A DNA stretch of 64,000 bases, from positions 896,501 to 960,500 of the forward strand of contig NZ_CP107942.1 in assembly GCF_036053395.1 (NCBI RefSeq). Reading direction: 5' to 3'. This stretch comes from Actinoplanes sp. NBC_00393. GTDB lineage: Bacteria > Actinomycetota > Actinomycetes > Mycobacteriales > Micromonosporaceae. Positions within the stretch are counted from its first letter, which is position 1; the number at the start of each line of letters is the position of its first letter. Under the pieces are notes generated by a model. The model did no database searches. It was not told where the DNA came from and saw only the letters and a list, made by a program, of their open reading frames with translations. The position numbers were made by a program, and so were the translations under genes. This document shows positions 17,228 to 25,869 of the stretch, in pieces.

Positions 17228-18109
17228 ATGACCGACCTGATGACCCGCCCCGCCCACGACGACCGGACCGCCACCAGCGGCGGCGAGCGTGTCGTCGACC
17301 TGCCGCCGGTACCGCCCACCCACATCGCCCCGGAGATGGTGCAGCCGCCGCGGGACCCGCGATGGAAGCGCCGGGTGGCCGGTGGCGCCGCGATCCTCGT
17401 ACTGATCGCCGGTGGTGGCAGCACCGGCGCTGTCCTGGCCGACCGCTACCTGGAGAGCCGCCCGGCCGCGGCCGCGGCGACCGTGACCACCCTGGCCGAG
17501 GGCAGCGACCTCGCCCCGATCGTGGCGAAGGTGCAGCCCAGCGTCGTCACCGTGCTGGTCGACAGCGCCCGCTCGTCGTCGCTCGGCTCCGGCGTGGTGC
17601 TCTCCGCGGACGGCCTGATCCTCACCAACAACCACGTGGTCGAGGCGGACGGGACGGTCAGCATCCGGCTCTCCACCGGCCAGACCGTCCCCGCGCAGGT
17701 GGTCGCCACCGACGCCACGCACGACCTCGCGCTGGTGCAGGCGACCGGCCTGTCCGGGCTGACGCCGGTCACGTTCGCCACCGACGACTCGGTGGCGGTC
17801 GGCGACACCGTTCTGGCGTTCGGGGCGCCGCTCGGCCTGGAGGGCACGGTGACCTCGGGCATCGTCTCCGCCCTCGACCGCAGCCTGGACACCGGCGACG
17901 AGAAGCTCACCGGCCTGCTGCAGACCGACGCCGCGATCAACCAGGGCAACTCCGGTGGCGCGCTCGTCGACATGTCCGGCCGGGTGGTCGGCATCAACGT
18001 CGCGATCGCCACCGCCGGCGACAGCACCGGCAGCGTCGGCCTGGGCTTCGCGATCCCCGCCGACACCGTGACCCAGGTCGTCAGCCAGCTCCAGGCCCAG
18101 GTCCGCTGA
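17228..18109 (+). CDS. Membrane-anchored trypsin-like serine protease (HtrA-like, no PDZ)
   Basis: 293 aa. A cytoplasmic Pro-rich N-terminus (about 1-50), one membrane helix ('VAGGAAILVLIAGGGSTGAVL', about 55-75) and an extracytoplasmic S1C protease domain. The triad is visible: His in 'LTNNHVVE', Asp in 'DATHDLALV', Ser in 'NQGNSGGALV'. It ends right after the protease domain ('VTQVVSQLQAQVR'), so the PDZ domain of DegP/HtrA is absent. The start at 17228 lacks a clear ribosome site; longer starts read into repeats. Likely role: envelope protein quality control or regulated proteolysis. Confidence 0.9.
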   Translation: MTDLMTRPAHDDRTATSGGERVVDLPPVPPTHIAPEMVQPPRDPRWKRRVAGGAAILVLIAGGGSTGAVLADRYLESRPAAAAATVTTLAEGSDLAPIVAKVQPSVVTVLVDSARSSSLGSGVVLSADGLILTNNHVVEADGTVSIRLSTGQTVPAQVVATDATHDLALVQATGLSGLTPVTFATDDSVAVGDTVLAFGAPLGLEGTVTSGIVSALDRSLDTGDEKLTGLLQTDAAINQGNSGGALVDMSGRVVGINVAIATAGDSTGSVGLGFAIPADTVTQVVSQLQAQVR

Positions 18110-18129
18110 CCTGTGTGGACTCTCCGGGC

Positions 18130-18155
18130 GCCCGCGCCGCGTCGACGGCGCGGGC
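18130..18155. terminator. Hairpin between convergent protease and ABC exporter genes
   Basis: Perfect 10-bp GC stem GCCCGCGCCG / CGGCGCGGGC with loop CGTCGA. No T-tract; plausible bidirectional terminator. Confidence 0.55.
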
Positions 18156-18161
18156 ACCCGG

Positions 18162-21100
18162 TCAGCCGGCCAGGTGGCCCCAGCGGTCGGCCAGCTCGTC
18201 CCAGGTGCCCTGGTCCTCGGCCCGGCCGCCGATCAGCACGACGACCTTGTCGGCCTGGGCCAGCGCGGCCCGTTTCGACGTGGAGCCGACCACGGTCACC
18301 CCGTGCGAGCGCAACGCCCGCCACAACTCCAGCTCGGTGGTCACGTCCAGCGCGGACGAGACATCATCCGCGATCAGCAGTTCGGTACGCGGAGCCAGCG
18401 CCCGGGCCAGCGCCAGCCGTTGCAGCTGCCCGCCGGAGAGCCGCGTCCCCTTGTGCCCGATGAGCAGCTGCAGCCCGCCACCGGCCGCGGTCAGGTCGTG
18501 TTCCAGCTGGGCGACCGACACCGCGTCCTCCGCGTCCACCTCGTGCCCGAGCTGGATGTTGTCGGCCACCGTCCCGGACAGCACCCGGGGCAGCTGAGCA
18601 ACGTACCCCACCTGGTTGGGCCGCAGGAACATCTCCGGCTCACGGACCGGCTTGCCGTTCCACCGCAGCTCGCCGGTGTGGTGCACGATGCCGGCCAGGG
18701 CGCGCAGCAGCGACGACTTGCCCGACCCGACCGGCCCGACCACCAGCACCAGCTGTCCACGGTCGACGGTGAGGTCGATGTCGCGTACGCCCAGGGCGCC
18801 GTTCTCGTGCACCGCGCTGAAACCGTGCAGCTCCAACTGCTGCAGCGGCTCGCGTGCCGCCGTCGGCGGCGCCGGCGCCGTGCCCTCGGCCAGGTCCACA
18901 CCCGGCACCTCCGACGAGTAGTCGGAGACGCCGGCCATCGCCACCGTCCGCTTGGTCCACACCCGCGCCGACGGGAAGTGCGAGACCAGCGACGCGGTCG
19001 TCCACGCGAACCACCGGGCCGACCCGAGCACGGCCACCGCGATCAGCGTGGCTGCCGCGGTGAGCTGCCCGTTCAGGTACATCCCCCAGGCGACGATCGG
19101 CAGCAGGCCGCTGGCGATCGACGGCGTGGAGCGGGCCCACACCTGAATGGCGATCTCGTGTCGTTGCAGCTCGCTGCGGGTCGCGTCGAGCCGGGCCAGG
19201 TGCCCGAGCACCGGCTCGGTGGCGCCGGCCAGCTTCACCGTGCGTGCCGCCGACAGCGACGAGACCAGCGAGGTCGCGAACGCCGCCCGGGCCGCCACGG
19301 TACGCCGTGCGGCCTGCTCCAGCCGCGGCCCGAACAGGGTCGCGGCCAGCCCCGACACCAGCATCGTCCCGACGAACAGCAGCGCCGGCACGAACGACTG
19401 CGAGGTCAGCGTCATGGCCACCACGACGAACAGCGCCACGCAGTTGTCGATCAGGTTGTCGGCGAGCATGACCACCCGCTCGGTGTCGCCGCCCTGGGCG
19501 ACCACCTCGGCCGGGGTGTGCTTGCTGACCCGCCGCGGCCCGGTCTGGCCGTGCACCAGCCGCAGGCTGATCCGCAGCATCTGCCGCACCCACCACTCCG
19601 GGAACCAGGCGCCGGTGAAGTACAGCGTCGGGATCAGCAGGATGAGCGCGGCGGCGATACCGGCCGCCGGGTACAGCGGGTTGCCGGTGCCGTCGACCAC
19701 GTCGGCCCAGAGCAGCGGCAGGACCGCCCCATCCAGCCCGAACAGCACGAGCAGCAGGAAGAGCGAGACCGCGCCCAGCCCGTACCGCGCGTCGTTGGTG
19801 GCCAGCCGGGTGATCTCCCGCATGGTGTGCGCCTGCGGTGGCTCCGGCAGCGGTGGCGGCTCCACTGTGGGCAGCGGGTTCGCCAGCGCGTCCGGGCCGA
19901 GCTCGACCTGCACCGCGGTGTCCCAGTCCCGCTCGTTCTCGCTGAGCAGCGCACTGCCCGACCCGCTGCGGGCCACCGGGACCGCCAGGTTGCTGCTGGC
20001 CATCAGCTCGGCGAACCGTTGCGACTCGCGCAGCGGCCCGGACTCGAGCACCCGGCCGTCGGCGAGCACGACCACCTCGTCGCAGCGCTGCACCGAGGAG
20101 AGCCGGTGCGCGACGATCACGCCGATCCGGCCCTGCAGCAGCCGGTCGGTGGCCCGCTGCACCCAGGACTCGGTCACCGGGTCCATCCGGGCGGTGGCCT
20201 CGTCGAGGATCACCACCTGCGGGTCGCGGACCAGGATGCGGGCGAACGCCACCAGCTGCTCCTGCCCGGCGGACAGTTTGTAGCCGCCCTCGCCGAGCTT
20301 GGTGTCGATGCCGTCGGGCAGGCCGGCCACCCACGCCGACAGACCCAGCTCGTCGATCGCCCTGGCGGCCCGGGGCTGCAGATCCTCGTCGAAGAGCGCG
20401 ATGTTCTCGGCGAGGGTGCCGGCCAGGATCTCGGTGCGCTGCGGGACGATCGCGGTCCACCGGCGCAGCCCCTCCACGCCGATGTCGTTGATGTCGGTCC
20501 CGCCGAGGAAGACCGTGCCGCGCGGCACGTCCACGGCCCGGGTGAGGATCTTGGCCAGGGTGGACTTGCCGGAACCGGTCCGGCCGATCAACGCGTACGA
20601 CCGGCCGCGCGCGAACGTCACGCTGACGTCATGCAGGGCGGGTGGACGCGTGCTGTCGCTCTCGCCGTAGCGGAAGGTCAGGTTGCGGATCGCCAGGTCG
20701 CCGTCGGCCGGCGGCACGCCGTCGGTGGGCTCCTGCGGCACGTTGCTGAGCAGCTGCACCCGGCTCCAGGCGCCGAGCGCGTTCTGCAGCTCGGGGACCA
20801 TCCGGGTGACGTGCTCCAGGGTGCCGCCGAAGCCGAGCGCGAGCAGCCAGACCGCGGTCAGGCGGGCGCTGTCGATGTGCCCGGCGACCAGGGCCCAGGC
20901 GCCGGCCACGACAAGAGCGGCGATCAGCGTACGGGTGATCGCGCCGGCCCCCATGGTGATCTTCGAGGACGCGCGCCAGACGCGGCGGCCCCGGACCAGG
21001 ACCTCGCGGGCTCTGATCGCGTAGAGCCTCTGCACGTAGGGCGCGGCGAGGCTGGTGCGCACGTCGTCCTGCCCGTGGATGGCCTCCTCCATCACCGCCG

Positions 21101-21650
21101 CCAGGTCGGACCAGGCCTCCTCCTCGTGGATCCGGATCGGGCCGATCCGCTGCACCGGCTTGTTCATCGTGACGAAGAGCAGGATCGACACCAGGATCAT
21201 GGCGATCGCGGCCGGCCACCAGACGAAGAACGCGGTGACGATCGAGAGCGTCGCGAGGGCCATCGACTGGGCCAGCCGCACACCGGAGCCGCGCAGCTCG
21301 GCGCCGACCTGGTAGACGTCCGAGTCGATCCGGTCCAGCAGCTCACCGACCGGCGTGTTCTCCAGCGTGGGCAGCGGCTGCCCGAACGCCACCCGGTTGA
21401 GGCCGCGCCGGACGCGGGCCGCCCAGTCCGCGGTCAGCCGGGCCACCAGCAGCCCCACCGACACGTCGGTGAGCACCGCGGCCCCGAGCGCCGCGGCGAG
21501 CAGCATGAACAGCGGAACCGACCGGTCGACCAGCACCGGACCGGCCAGCGCCAGCGCACCCGCCGACCCGGCCGCGCCCAGGACGATCAGGAACGCGACG
21601 AGCGCGGTGCGACTTCGGCTTGTGGCCCACAGGTCGCGGAGCAGACGCAT
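18162..21650 (-). CDS. Fused double ABC exporter (TMD-NBD-TMD-NBD), second NBD degenerate
   Basis: 1162 aa encoding two half-transporters in tandem. TMD1 (about 1-300) and NBD1 (about 325-560: Walker A 'GRTGSGKST', Lys near 362; signature 'LSAGQEQLV'; Walker B 'VVILDEATARMD'; switch His in 'VAHRLSS') are canonical. TMD2 (about 625-900) and NBD2 (about 935-1160) follow: Walker A 'GPVGSGKSS' and signature 'LSGGQLQRLALARAL' are intact, but Walker B reads 'LLIADDVSSALD' (catalytic Glu replaced by Asp) and the switch region reads 'GSTSKRAALAQAD' (Ser, near 1125, instead of His). This asymmetry resembles heterodimeric exporters with one inactive site, here on one chain. Substrate unknown. Confidence 0.93.
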   Translation of the reverse strand: MRLLRDLWATSRSRTALVAFLIVLGAAGSAGALALAGPVLVDRSVPLFMLLAAALGAAVLTDVSVGLLVARLTADWAARVRRGLNRVAFGQPLPTLENTPVGELLDRIDSDVYQVGAELRGSGVRLAQSMALATLSIVTAFFVWWPAAIAMILVSILLFVTMNKPVQRIGPIRIHEEEAWSDLAAVMEEAIHGQDDVRTSLAAPYVQRLYAIRAREVLVRGRRVWRASSKITMGAGAITRTLIAALVVAGAWALVAGHIDSARLTAVWLLALGFGGTLEHVTRMVPELQNALGAWSRVQLLSNVPQEPTDGVPPADGDLAIRNLTFRYGESDSTRPPALHDVSVTFARGRSYALIGRTGSGKSTLAKILTRAVDVPRGTVFLGGTDINDIGVEGLRRWTAIVPQRTEILAGTLAENIALFDEDLQPRAARAIDELGLSAWVAGLPDGIDTKLGEGGYKLSAGQEQLVAFARILVRDPQVVILDEATARMDPVTESWVQRATDRLLQGRIGVIVAHRLSSVQRCDEVVVLADGRVLESGPLRESQRFAELMASSNLAVPVARSGSGSALLSENERDWDTAVQVELGPDALANPLPTVEPPPLPEPPQAHTMREITRLATNDARYGLGAVSLFLLLVLFGLDGAVLPLLWADVVDGTGNPLYPAAGIAAALILLIPTLYFTGAWFPEWWVRQMLRISLRLVHGQTGPRRVSKHTPAEVVAQGGDTERVVMLADNLIDNCVALFVVVAMTLTSQSFVPALLFVGTMLVSGLAATLFGPRLEQAARRTVAARAAFATSLVSSLSAARTVKLAGATEPVLGHLARLDATRSELQRHEIAIQVWARSTPSIASGLLPIVAWGMYLNGQLTAAATLIAVAVLGSARWFAWTTASLVSHFPSARVWTKRTVAMAGVSDYSSEVPGVDLAEGTAPAPPTAAREPLQQLELHGFSAVHENGALGVRDIDLTVDRGQLVLVVGPVGSGKSSLLRALAGIVHHTGELRWNGKPVREPEMFLRPNQVGYVAQLPRVLSGTVADNIQLGHEVDAEDAVSVAQLEHDLTAAGGGLQLLIGHKGTRLSGGQLQRLALARALAPRTELLIADDVSSALDVTTELELWRALRSHGVTVVGSTSKRAALAQADKVVVLIGGRAEDQGTWDELADRWGHLAG

Positions 21651-22113
21651 GAACAGTCCTCGGGGCGGTAGGGGAAGGCGGTGACCCCATCCTGCGTGGA
21701 TTCGGGAGGCTGCCTCAACCGGTTTATTCCCGGCATTCCACCGACCTGTGCCGTCCGCTCACGGCGCTTCCCGCCGAGCCTTCCGGCCCACCCGCCGTCG
21801 CCGGGGCCCACCTGCCCTCGCCCGGGGCTCACCCGCCCTCGCCGGGACCCCACCTGCCCTCGCCGGGCCAGGCCAACCCTCGCCGGGCCCGGCCAACCCT
21901 CGCCGGGCCCGGCCCACCTATCCGCCTGCCCCCGCCCGGCCTTCTCCTACCCGTCCGCTTGGCCCCGGCCGGCTTTTCCGGTTCGTCCTGACGTCTCCCC
22001 GTGCTCAAGCCCGGCGGACGCGTTGCGGGCCCGGACCGGCTGCGCGGCCGCGTGGAGAAGCGGGGACGGGTCGGCTTCGGCGGGACGGCGCGTTCCCGTA
22101 CCCCTCAGCGGTT
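21651..22113. repeat. Intergenic low-complexity region with ~20-bp CG-rich repeats
   Basis: 463 bp without a credible gene between the ABC exporter start and the monooxygenase stop. From about 21780 to 21930 an imperfect unit of roughly 20-24 bp (CCCTCGCCGGGCCCGGCCAA-like) recurs about six times. The frames that cross it are Pro/Arg-rich artefacts. Confidence 0.7.
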
Positions 22114-23397
22114 CTATGAAATGCCGAGATCAGCCAGGTAGCCGGCCGCCTTCCGCGGATCGAGGAACCAATTGCCGAGATCGTTCGGGTCGGCGAAGCC
22201 GGCCGCGAAGCGCCGCGCGATCCCTTCGTGGCCGGCCGCGGCGCCGAGCAGTTGCTGTACGTGCGGCGGCAGCGGTTGCAACATCGCATTGGTCCAGCTG
22301 GTGACCGCCCGGCCGTGCGCTGTCCAGAACGTCTCGAACGTCCCTGTCATCCACTCTTCGTCGAAGGACCGGTTCCCGCGTTCGAGGATGGCCCGCAAGT
22401 AGTGCTGGGCGGCCTTGGCGGCGGTGTTGGCGCCCTGCCCGGTGATCGGGTCGTTGGAGATCACCACGTCGCCGATGCCGAGCGCGAGCCCACCGTCGGG
22501 CAGGTGCGCCACCGGGCGGCGCACCGTCGGCGTGAATCGTCCCTGCAGGGTGGCGCGGTCGCCGGCCAGCTGCACGCCGGCGCACCGCTCGTGGAACCAC
22601 GGCAGGTATTCCTTGATCAGGCGGAGGGTGATTTCGAGGTGTTCGCCCGGATCGCGCCGGCCGCCGAACACGTCCAGCGGCCCGCCCGGCACGGCCTCCC
22701 AGAAGAGGATGTCGCAGGCGCCGGTCGCGGTCAGCGCCGGGATGGCGAAGAGTTCGCCGAGGCCGGGCAGGGCGAGGAACTCCACATGCGGCTCCGGCCA
22801 GGCCGGATCCGGCTTCAACCCGGTGGTGTACGCGACAGCCAGCCCTCGTTGCGGCTCGGCGTACACGGATCGGTCCGCGTCCCGCTCGAACGCCCCGACC
22901 AGCTCACCCCGGCCGGCCGCGACCACGGTGAGCTCGTGCTCGCGGCCCAGCTCGTCCAGCTCGGCCGGCGCCACCTCGCGGTGGATCACCTCGATGCCGT
23001 TCTCGGCCGCCCTGGTGAGCCAGCCGGACATCTTGATCCGCTGGTCGACGGACCGTGCCGGTTTCTCGAGCGGCGCACGGATGTCGAGCGCAAGCGTCCC
23101 GGGCGGCGCCGAAAGCCCCATATGCAGCCCGGCGATCGGCGGGGCGTCCTGCTCCCAGTGATTGAGGCGGTAGGCCCGCTCGGTGTCCAGCGCCGGCTCG
23201 AACATGGCTTGGGTCGAGGTAGGCCACCCCTCCCGGATCTCCGCCGGCGTCCGAGCCGACACGATGGTCACCTGATACCCCTCGGCGCGCAGGCCGAGCC
23301 CAAGCTGGAGCCCAGCCTGCCCGGCCCCGACGATGAGAATGTCGCGCAAGTCCTCCGCCTTCCGGTGCGTCGCTTTTGAACCGCTCGCACCGTACAC
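22114..23397 (-). CDS. StyA-like FAD-dependent monooxygenase (styrene/indole type)
   Basis: 427 aa. The GTG start is fixed by GGAGGTGAT, a perfect anti-SD match, 8 nt upstream. Rossmann FAD motif 'DILIVGAGQAGLQLGLGL' (about 19-36), then 'ALDTERAYRLNHW' and 'SVDQRIKMSGWL', and C-terminal 'GDVVISNDPITGQGANTAAKA', all typical of styrene monooxygenase StyA and group E flavoprotein monooxygenases, which epoxidise styrene or indole using FADH2 supplied by a separate reductase (StyB). No reductase gene lies nearby. It may be involved in secondary metabolism or detoxification. Confidence 0.9.
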   Translation of the reverse strand: MYGASGSKATHRKAEDLRDILIVGAGQAGLQLGLGLRAEGYQVTIVSARTPAEIREGWPTSTQAMFEPALDTERAYRLNHWEQDAPPIAGLHMGLSAPPGTLALDIRAPLEKPARSVDQRIKMSGWLTRAAENGIEVIHREVAPAELDELGREHELTVVAAGRGELVGAFERDADRSVYAEPQRGLAVAYTTGLKPDPAWPEPHVEFLALPGLGELFAIPALTATGACDILFWEAVPGGPLDVFGGRRDPGEHLEITLRLIKEYLPWFHERCAGVQLAGDRATLQGRFTPTVRRPVAHLPDGGLALGIGDVVISNDPITGQGANTAAKAAQHYLRAILERGNRSFDEEWMTGTFETFWTAHGRAVTSWTNAMLQPLPPHVQQLLGAAAGHEGIARRFAAGFADPNDLGNWFLDPRKAAGYLADLGIS

Positions 23398-23463
23398 AGC
23401 AGACGATCACCTCCGAGAGCGACCACACCGACGTCTCACCCTCAGGCGTCCCCTCCCGCCGCG

Positions 23464-23590
23464 CCCGTGCCGCGGCTCGCGCCCGTGCCGCGGCTTGCGT
23501 CCGTGCTGTGGCTTGCGTCCGTGCCGTGGCTTGCGTCCGTGCCGTGGCTTGCGTCCGTGCCGTGGCTTGCGCTCGCGCTGTGGCTTTGCG
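23464..23590. repeat. 18-bp tandem array
   Basis: About seven copies of GTGCCGTGGCTTGCGTCC, upstream of the StyA-like gene. 18 bp is a multiple of 3, so it keeps several frames open and yields artificial repeated peptides on both strands. Confidence 0.9.
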
Positions 23591-23671
23591 CCCGCGCTTG
23601 TGGTCGCGCCCTCCTCCGCGGCAACGCCGCTTCGGCAACCCTGGGAGGGCCGAGCGTCCGCTGCGTGGGTG

Positions 23672-24038
23672 GCTGTCATTCAGTGTTGCTTCGGCGCGCG
23701 GGATGGGACGTTGGGCGTCAGCCAGGGTGCCGGGCTGTCGTTGGGTGTTGCTTCGGTTGGTGGGAAGGGACGTTGGGCGTCAGCCAAGGGCGGCGGGCTG
23801 TCCCCTGGTGCTGCTTCGATGGCGTTGAAGGGACGCTCTGCGACTGCGTGGGTGGCTGTCATTCAGTGTTGCTTCGGCGCGCGGGATGGGACGTTGGGCG
23901 TCAACCAGGGTACCGGGCTGTCGTTGGGTGTTGCTTCGGTTGGTGGGAAGGGACGTTGGGCGTCAGCCAAGGGCGGCGGGCTGTCCCCTGGGGCTGCTCC
24001 GATGGCGTTGAAGGGACGCTCTGCGACAGTTGGGTGAC
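23672..24038. repeat. 62-bp family repeats arranged as two 183-bp higher-order units
   Basis: GCTGTC marks unit starts at 23672, 23734, 23797, 23855, 23917 and 23980, with spacings 62, 63, 58, 62, 63. The triplet (183 bp) at 23672-23854 is repeated almost base for base at 23855-24037. The unit core GGTGTTGCTTCGG and GGGACGTTGGGCGTCAGCC is shared with the array at 7203-7694, so this is one dispersed family. Confidence 0.88.
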
Positions 24039-24445
24039 CTGCTCGCAATTCGTGCGGTTGGCGGAGGTTGTCACGGTCCTGGGTGACAGCCGGGATGGGC
24101 GCCTGGCTGGCACTTGGCTGGCAACCATGGTCGGCGGCCGGATTGAGGCCGATTCGATGCCGGTCCGGGGTGGCCTGGTGCCGCGTTGCTCTGCGGACAT
24201 CGGCAGTGGCCTTGTGCAGCAGGCGATGGCCCCTGTGGACGCCGACAGAAGACCCCGCGGACGCAGCCGGAAGGTCTCGCGGACACAGACAGAAGGTCCC
24301 GTGGAAGCCGGAGGTAGACACCCGCAGAGGCTGGAGGTAAGCCCTCGTGGACGCCCGGAGGTAGGCCCCGCGGAAGTCGCCAGAATGCGCTACGACGGTC
24401 GGCAGGCGGCCTGGCGTGAAGAGGCTGGCCGGGCTAGCGTCTGCT
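24039..24445. other. Non-coding stretch with degenerate repeats
   Basis: 407 bp with no supported gene. From about 24240 to 24370 there are degenerate short repeats of the form CGTGGAAGCCGGAGGTAGAC. It links the 62-bp and 41-bp arrays into one 1.2-kb repeat island. Confidence 0.5.
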
Positions 24446-24650
24446 CGGCCGTCGGTCAGGTGGGGAGCGCAGGGTCAGGCGTGTTACGGCCGTCGGTCAG
24501 GCAGGGAGCGCAGGGTCAGGCGTGTTGCGGCCGTCGGTCAGGCAGGGAGCGCAGGGTCAGGCGTGTTGCGGCCGTCGGTCAGGCAGGGAGCGCAGGGTCA
24601 GGCGCGTTGCGGCCGTCGGTCAGGCGGGGAGGGCACGGCGAGGTGCGTTG
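24446..24650. repeat. 41-bp tandem array
   Basis: Units start at 24481, 24522 and 24563 with an exact 41-bp period (GTGTTGCGGCCGTCGGTCAG followed by a GCAGGGAGCGCAGGGTCAGG part), flanked by a partial unit before and a diverged one after. It lies 35 bp from the end of the metallophosphoesterase gene. Confidence 0.9.
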
Positions 24651-24684
24651 CGGCCGGTGGGAACTGGCGGCGGGGAGGAGCAGG

Positions 24685-25869
24685 TCAGGGGGTGGCGGGG
24701 CTGCGCAGGGTGAGGAGCGTGATTTCGCTGGGGGCGAAGATGCGGAACGGTGGGCCCCAGAAGCCGGTGCCGCGGCTGGTGTAGAGCTGGGTGCGGTCGG
24801 AATGGCGGGACAAGCCCTGCAGGACCGGCTGGTCGATGCGGACCAGGTAGTGGAAGGGCCACATCTGGCCGCCGTGGGTGTGGCCGGACAACTGGAGGTC
24901 GACGCCGTGGGCGACGGCGCCGGTGATCTGCTGGGGCTGGTGGGCCAGCAGCAGCACCGGCAGGGCGGGGTCGGCGCCGGACAGGGCGGCCTCGTGGTCG
25001 GCGTGGTGGCCGGGGAGGCCGGAGCCGGCGGCGGTGCGGTCGTCGACGCCGGCGACGATCAGGGAGTCGCCGTTGCGGGTGACGACCAGGTGGCGGTTGT
25101 GCAGGGCGTCCCAGCCGAGTGAGGTCATGTGCTCGACCCAGCCGAGGGCTCCGCTGAAGTACTCATGGTTGCCGGTCACGTAGACCCGGGCGAAGCGGGC
25201 GCGGACGTCGGCGAGTGGGGAGGACTGGCTGATCCGCTGCTCGACCTGGCCGTCGGCGATGTCGCCGGTGTGCGCCACGATGTCTGGCTCGAGGGAGTTG
25301 ACGACGTCGACGACGCCGCGGGACCAGCGGGAGCGGTCGATCGGACCGTAGTGCGTGTCGGTGATCAGCACGACCCGCAGGCCGTCGAGGCCGGGACCGA
25401 GGCGTGGCAGCACGACGTCGATCCGGCGGACGCGGGAGACGCGCATCGCTTCCGCGTACCCCCAAGTCAGCAGGAGTGCCGAGATCAGCAGGACCACTGC
25501 GGTGACCACCCGCGAGCGGACGGGATCGGCAACGCCGAACAGCGCGAGCGCCAGGCCGAAGGCCTGGCCGATGATCGACCAGGTGAAGAGCACCCAGACG
25601 ACACCCAGCGTGGTGTCGGCGATCCGGGAAGCGGCATCGCTGTGCCCGCCGTGGCCGCGGAACATGAGCACCGGGAAGCTTGCCGCGACCAGCACGAAGA
25701 CCGCGGTGGCCGCGGCGAACACGGGTGTTGGCCAGGCATTGCCGGACCACGCGAGCGTCGCCCACGGCACGCCGAACAGCAGCAGCAAGATCACCGTAAT
25801 CAGCACGCCGAACGTCGCGCGCGGCGCACGCCTGCGCGGTCTCGCCTCGACCGCCTCACCCACTGACAT
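24685..25869 (-). CDS. Membrane-bound calcineurin-like metallophosphoesterase
   Basis: About 394 aa. Four N-terminal membrane helices (about 20-150) precede a catalytic domain with all dimetal motifs: 'LITDTHYGP' (DxH), 'VAHTGDIADG' (GDxxD), 'VTGNHEYFSG' (GNHE), 'LLLAHQP' and 'LQLSGHTHGGQ' (GHTH). It resembles YkuE-like enzymes, which hydrolyse phosphodiesters or phospholipid head groups; the substrate is unknown. The start is uncertain: ATG 25869 is used, ATG 25881 and TTG 25899 are in frame, and none has a good ribosome site. Confidence 0.9.
   Translation of the reverse strand: MSVGEAVEARPRRRAPRATFGVLITVILLLLFGVPWATLAWSGNAWPTPVFAAATAVFVLVAASFPVLMFRGHGGHSDAASRIADTTLGVVWVLFTWSIIGQAFGLALALFGVADPVRSRVVTAVVLLISALLLTWGYAEAMRVSRVRRIDVVLPRLGPGLDGLRVVLITDTHYGPIDRSRWSRGVVDVVNSLEPDIVAHTGDIADGQVEQRISQSSPLADVRARFARVYVTGNHEYFSGALGWVEHMTSLGWDALHNRHLVVTRNGDSLIVAGVDDRTAAGSGLPGHHADHEAALSGADPALPVLLLAHQPQQITGAVAHGVDLQLSGHTHGGQMWPFHYLVRIDQPVLQGLSRHSDRTQLYTSRGTGFWGPPFRIFAPSEITLLTLRSPATP

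Noticed and set aside
18174..21671. Plus-strand open frame of 1165 codons opposite the ABC exporter
   Set aside because: It mirrors the exporter gene; its product is His/Arg/Gln/Gly-rich without domains, a usual effect of high GC at third positions.
23467..25122. 551-codon plus-strand frame over the repeat island
   Set aside because: Built from 18-, 62- and 41-bp repeats and antisense of the metallophosphoesterase; no domain or start signal.
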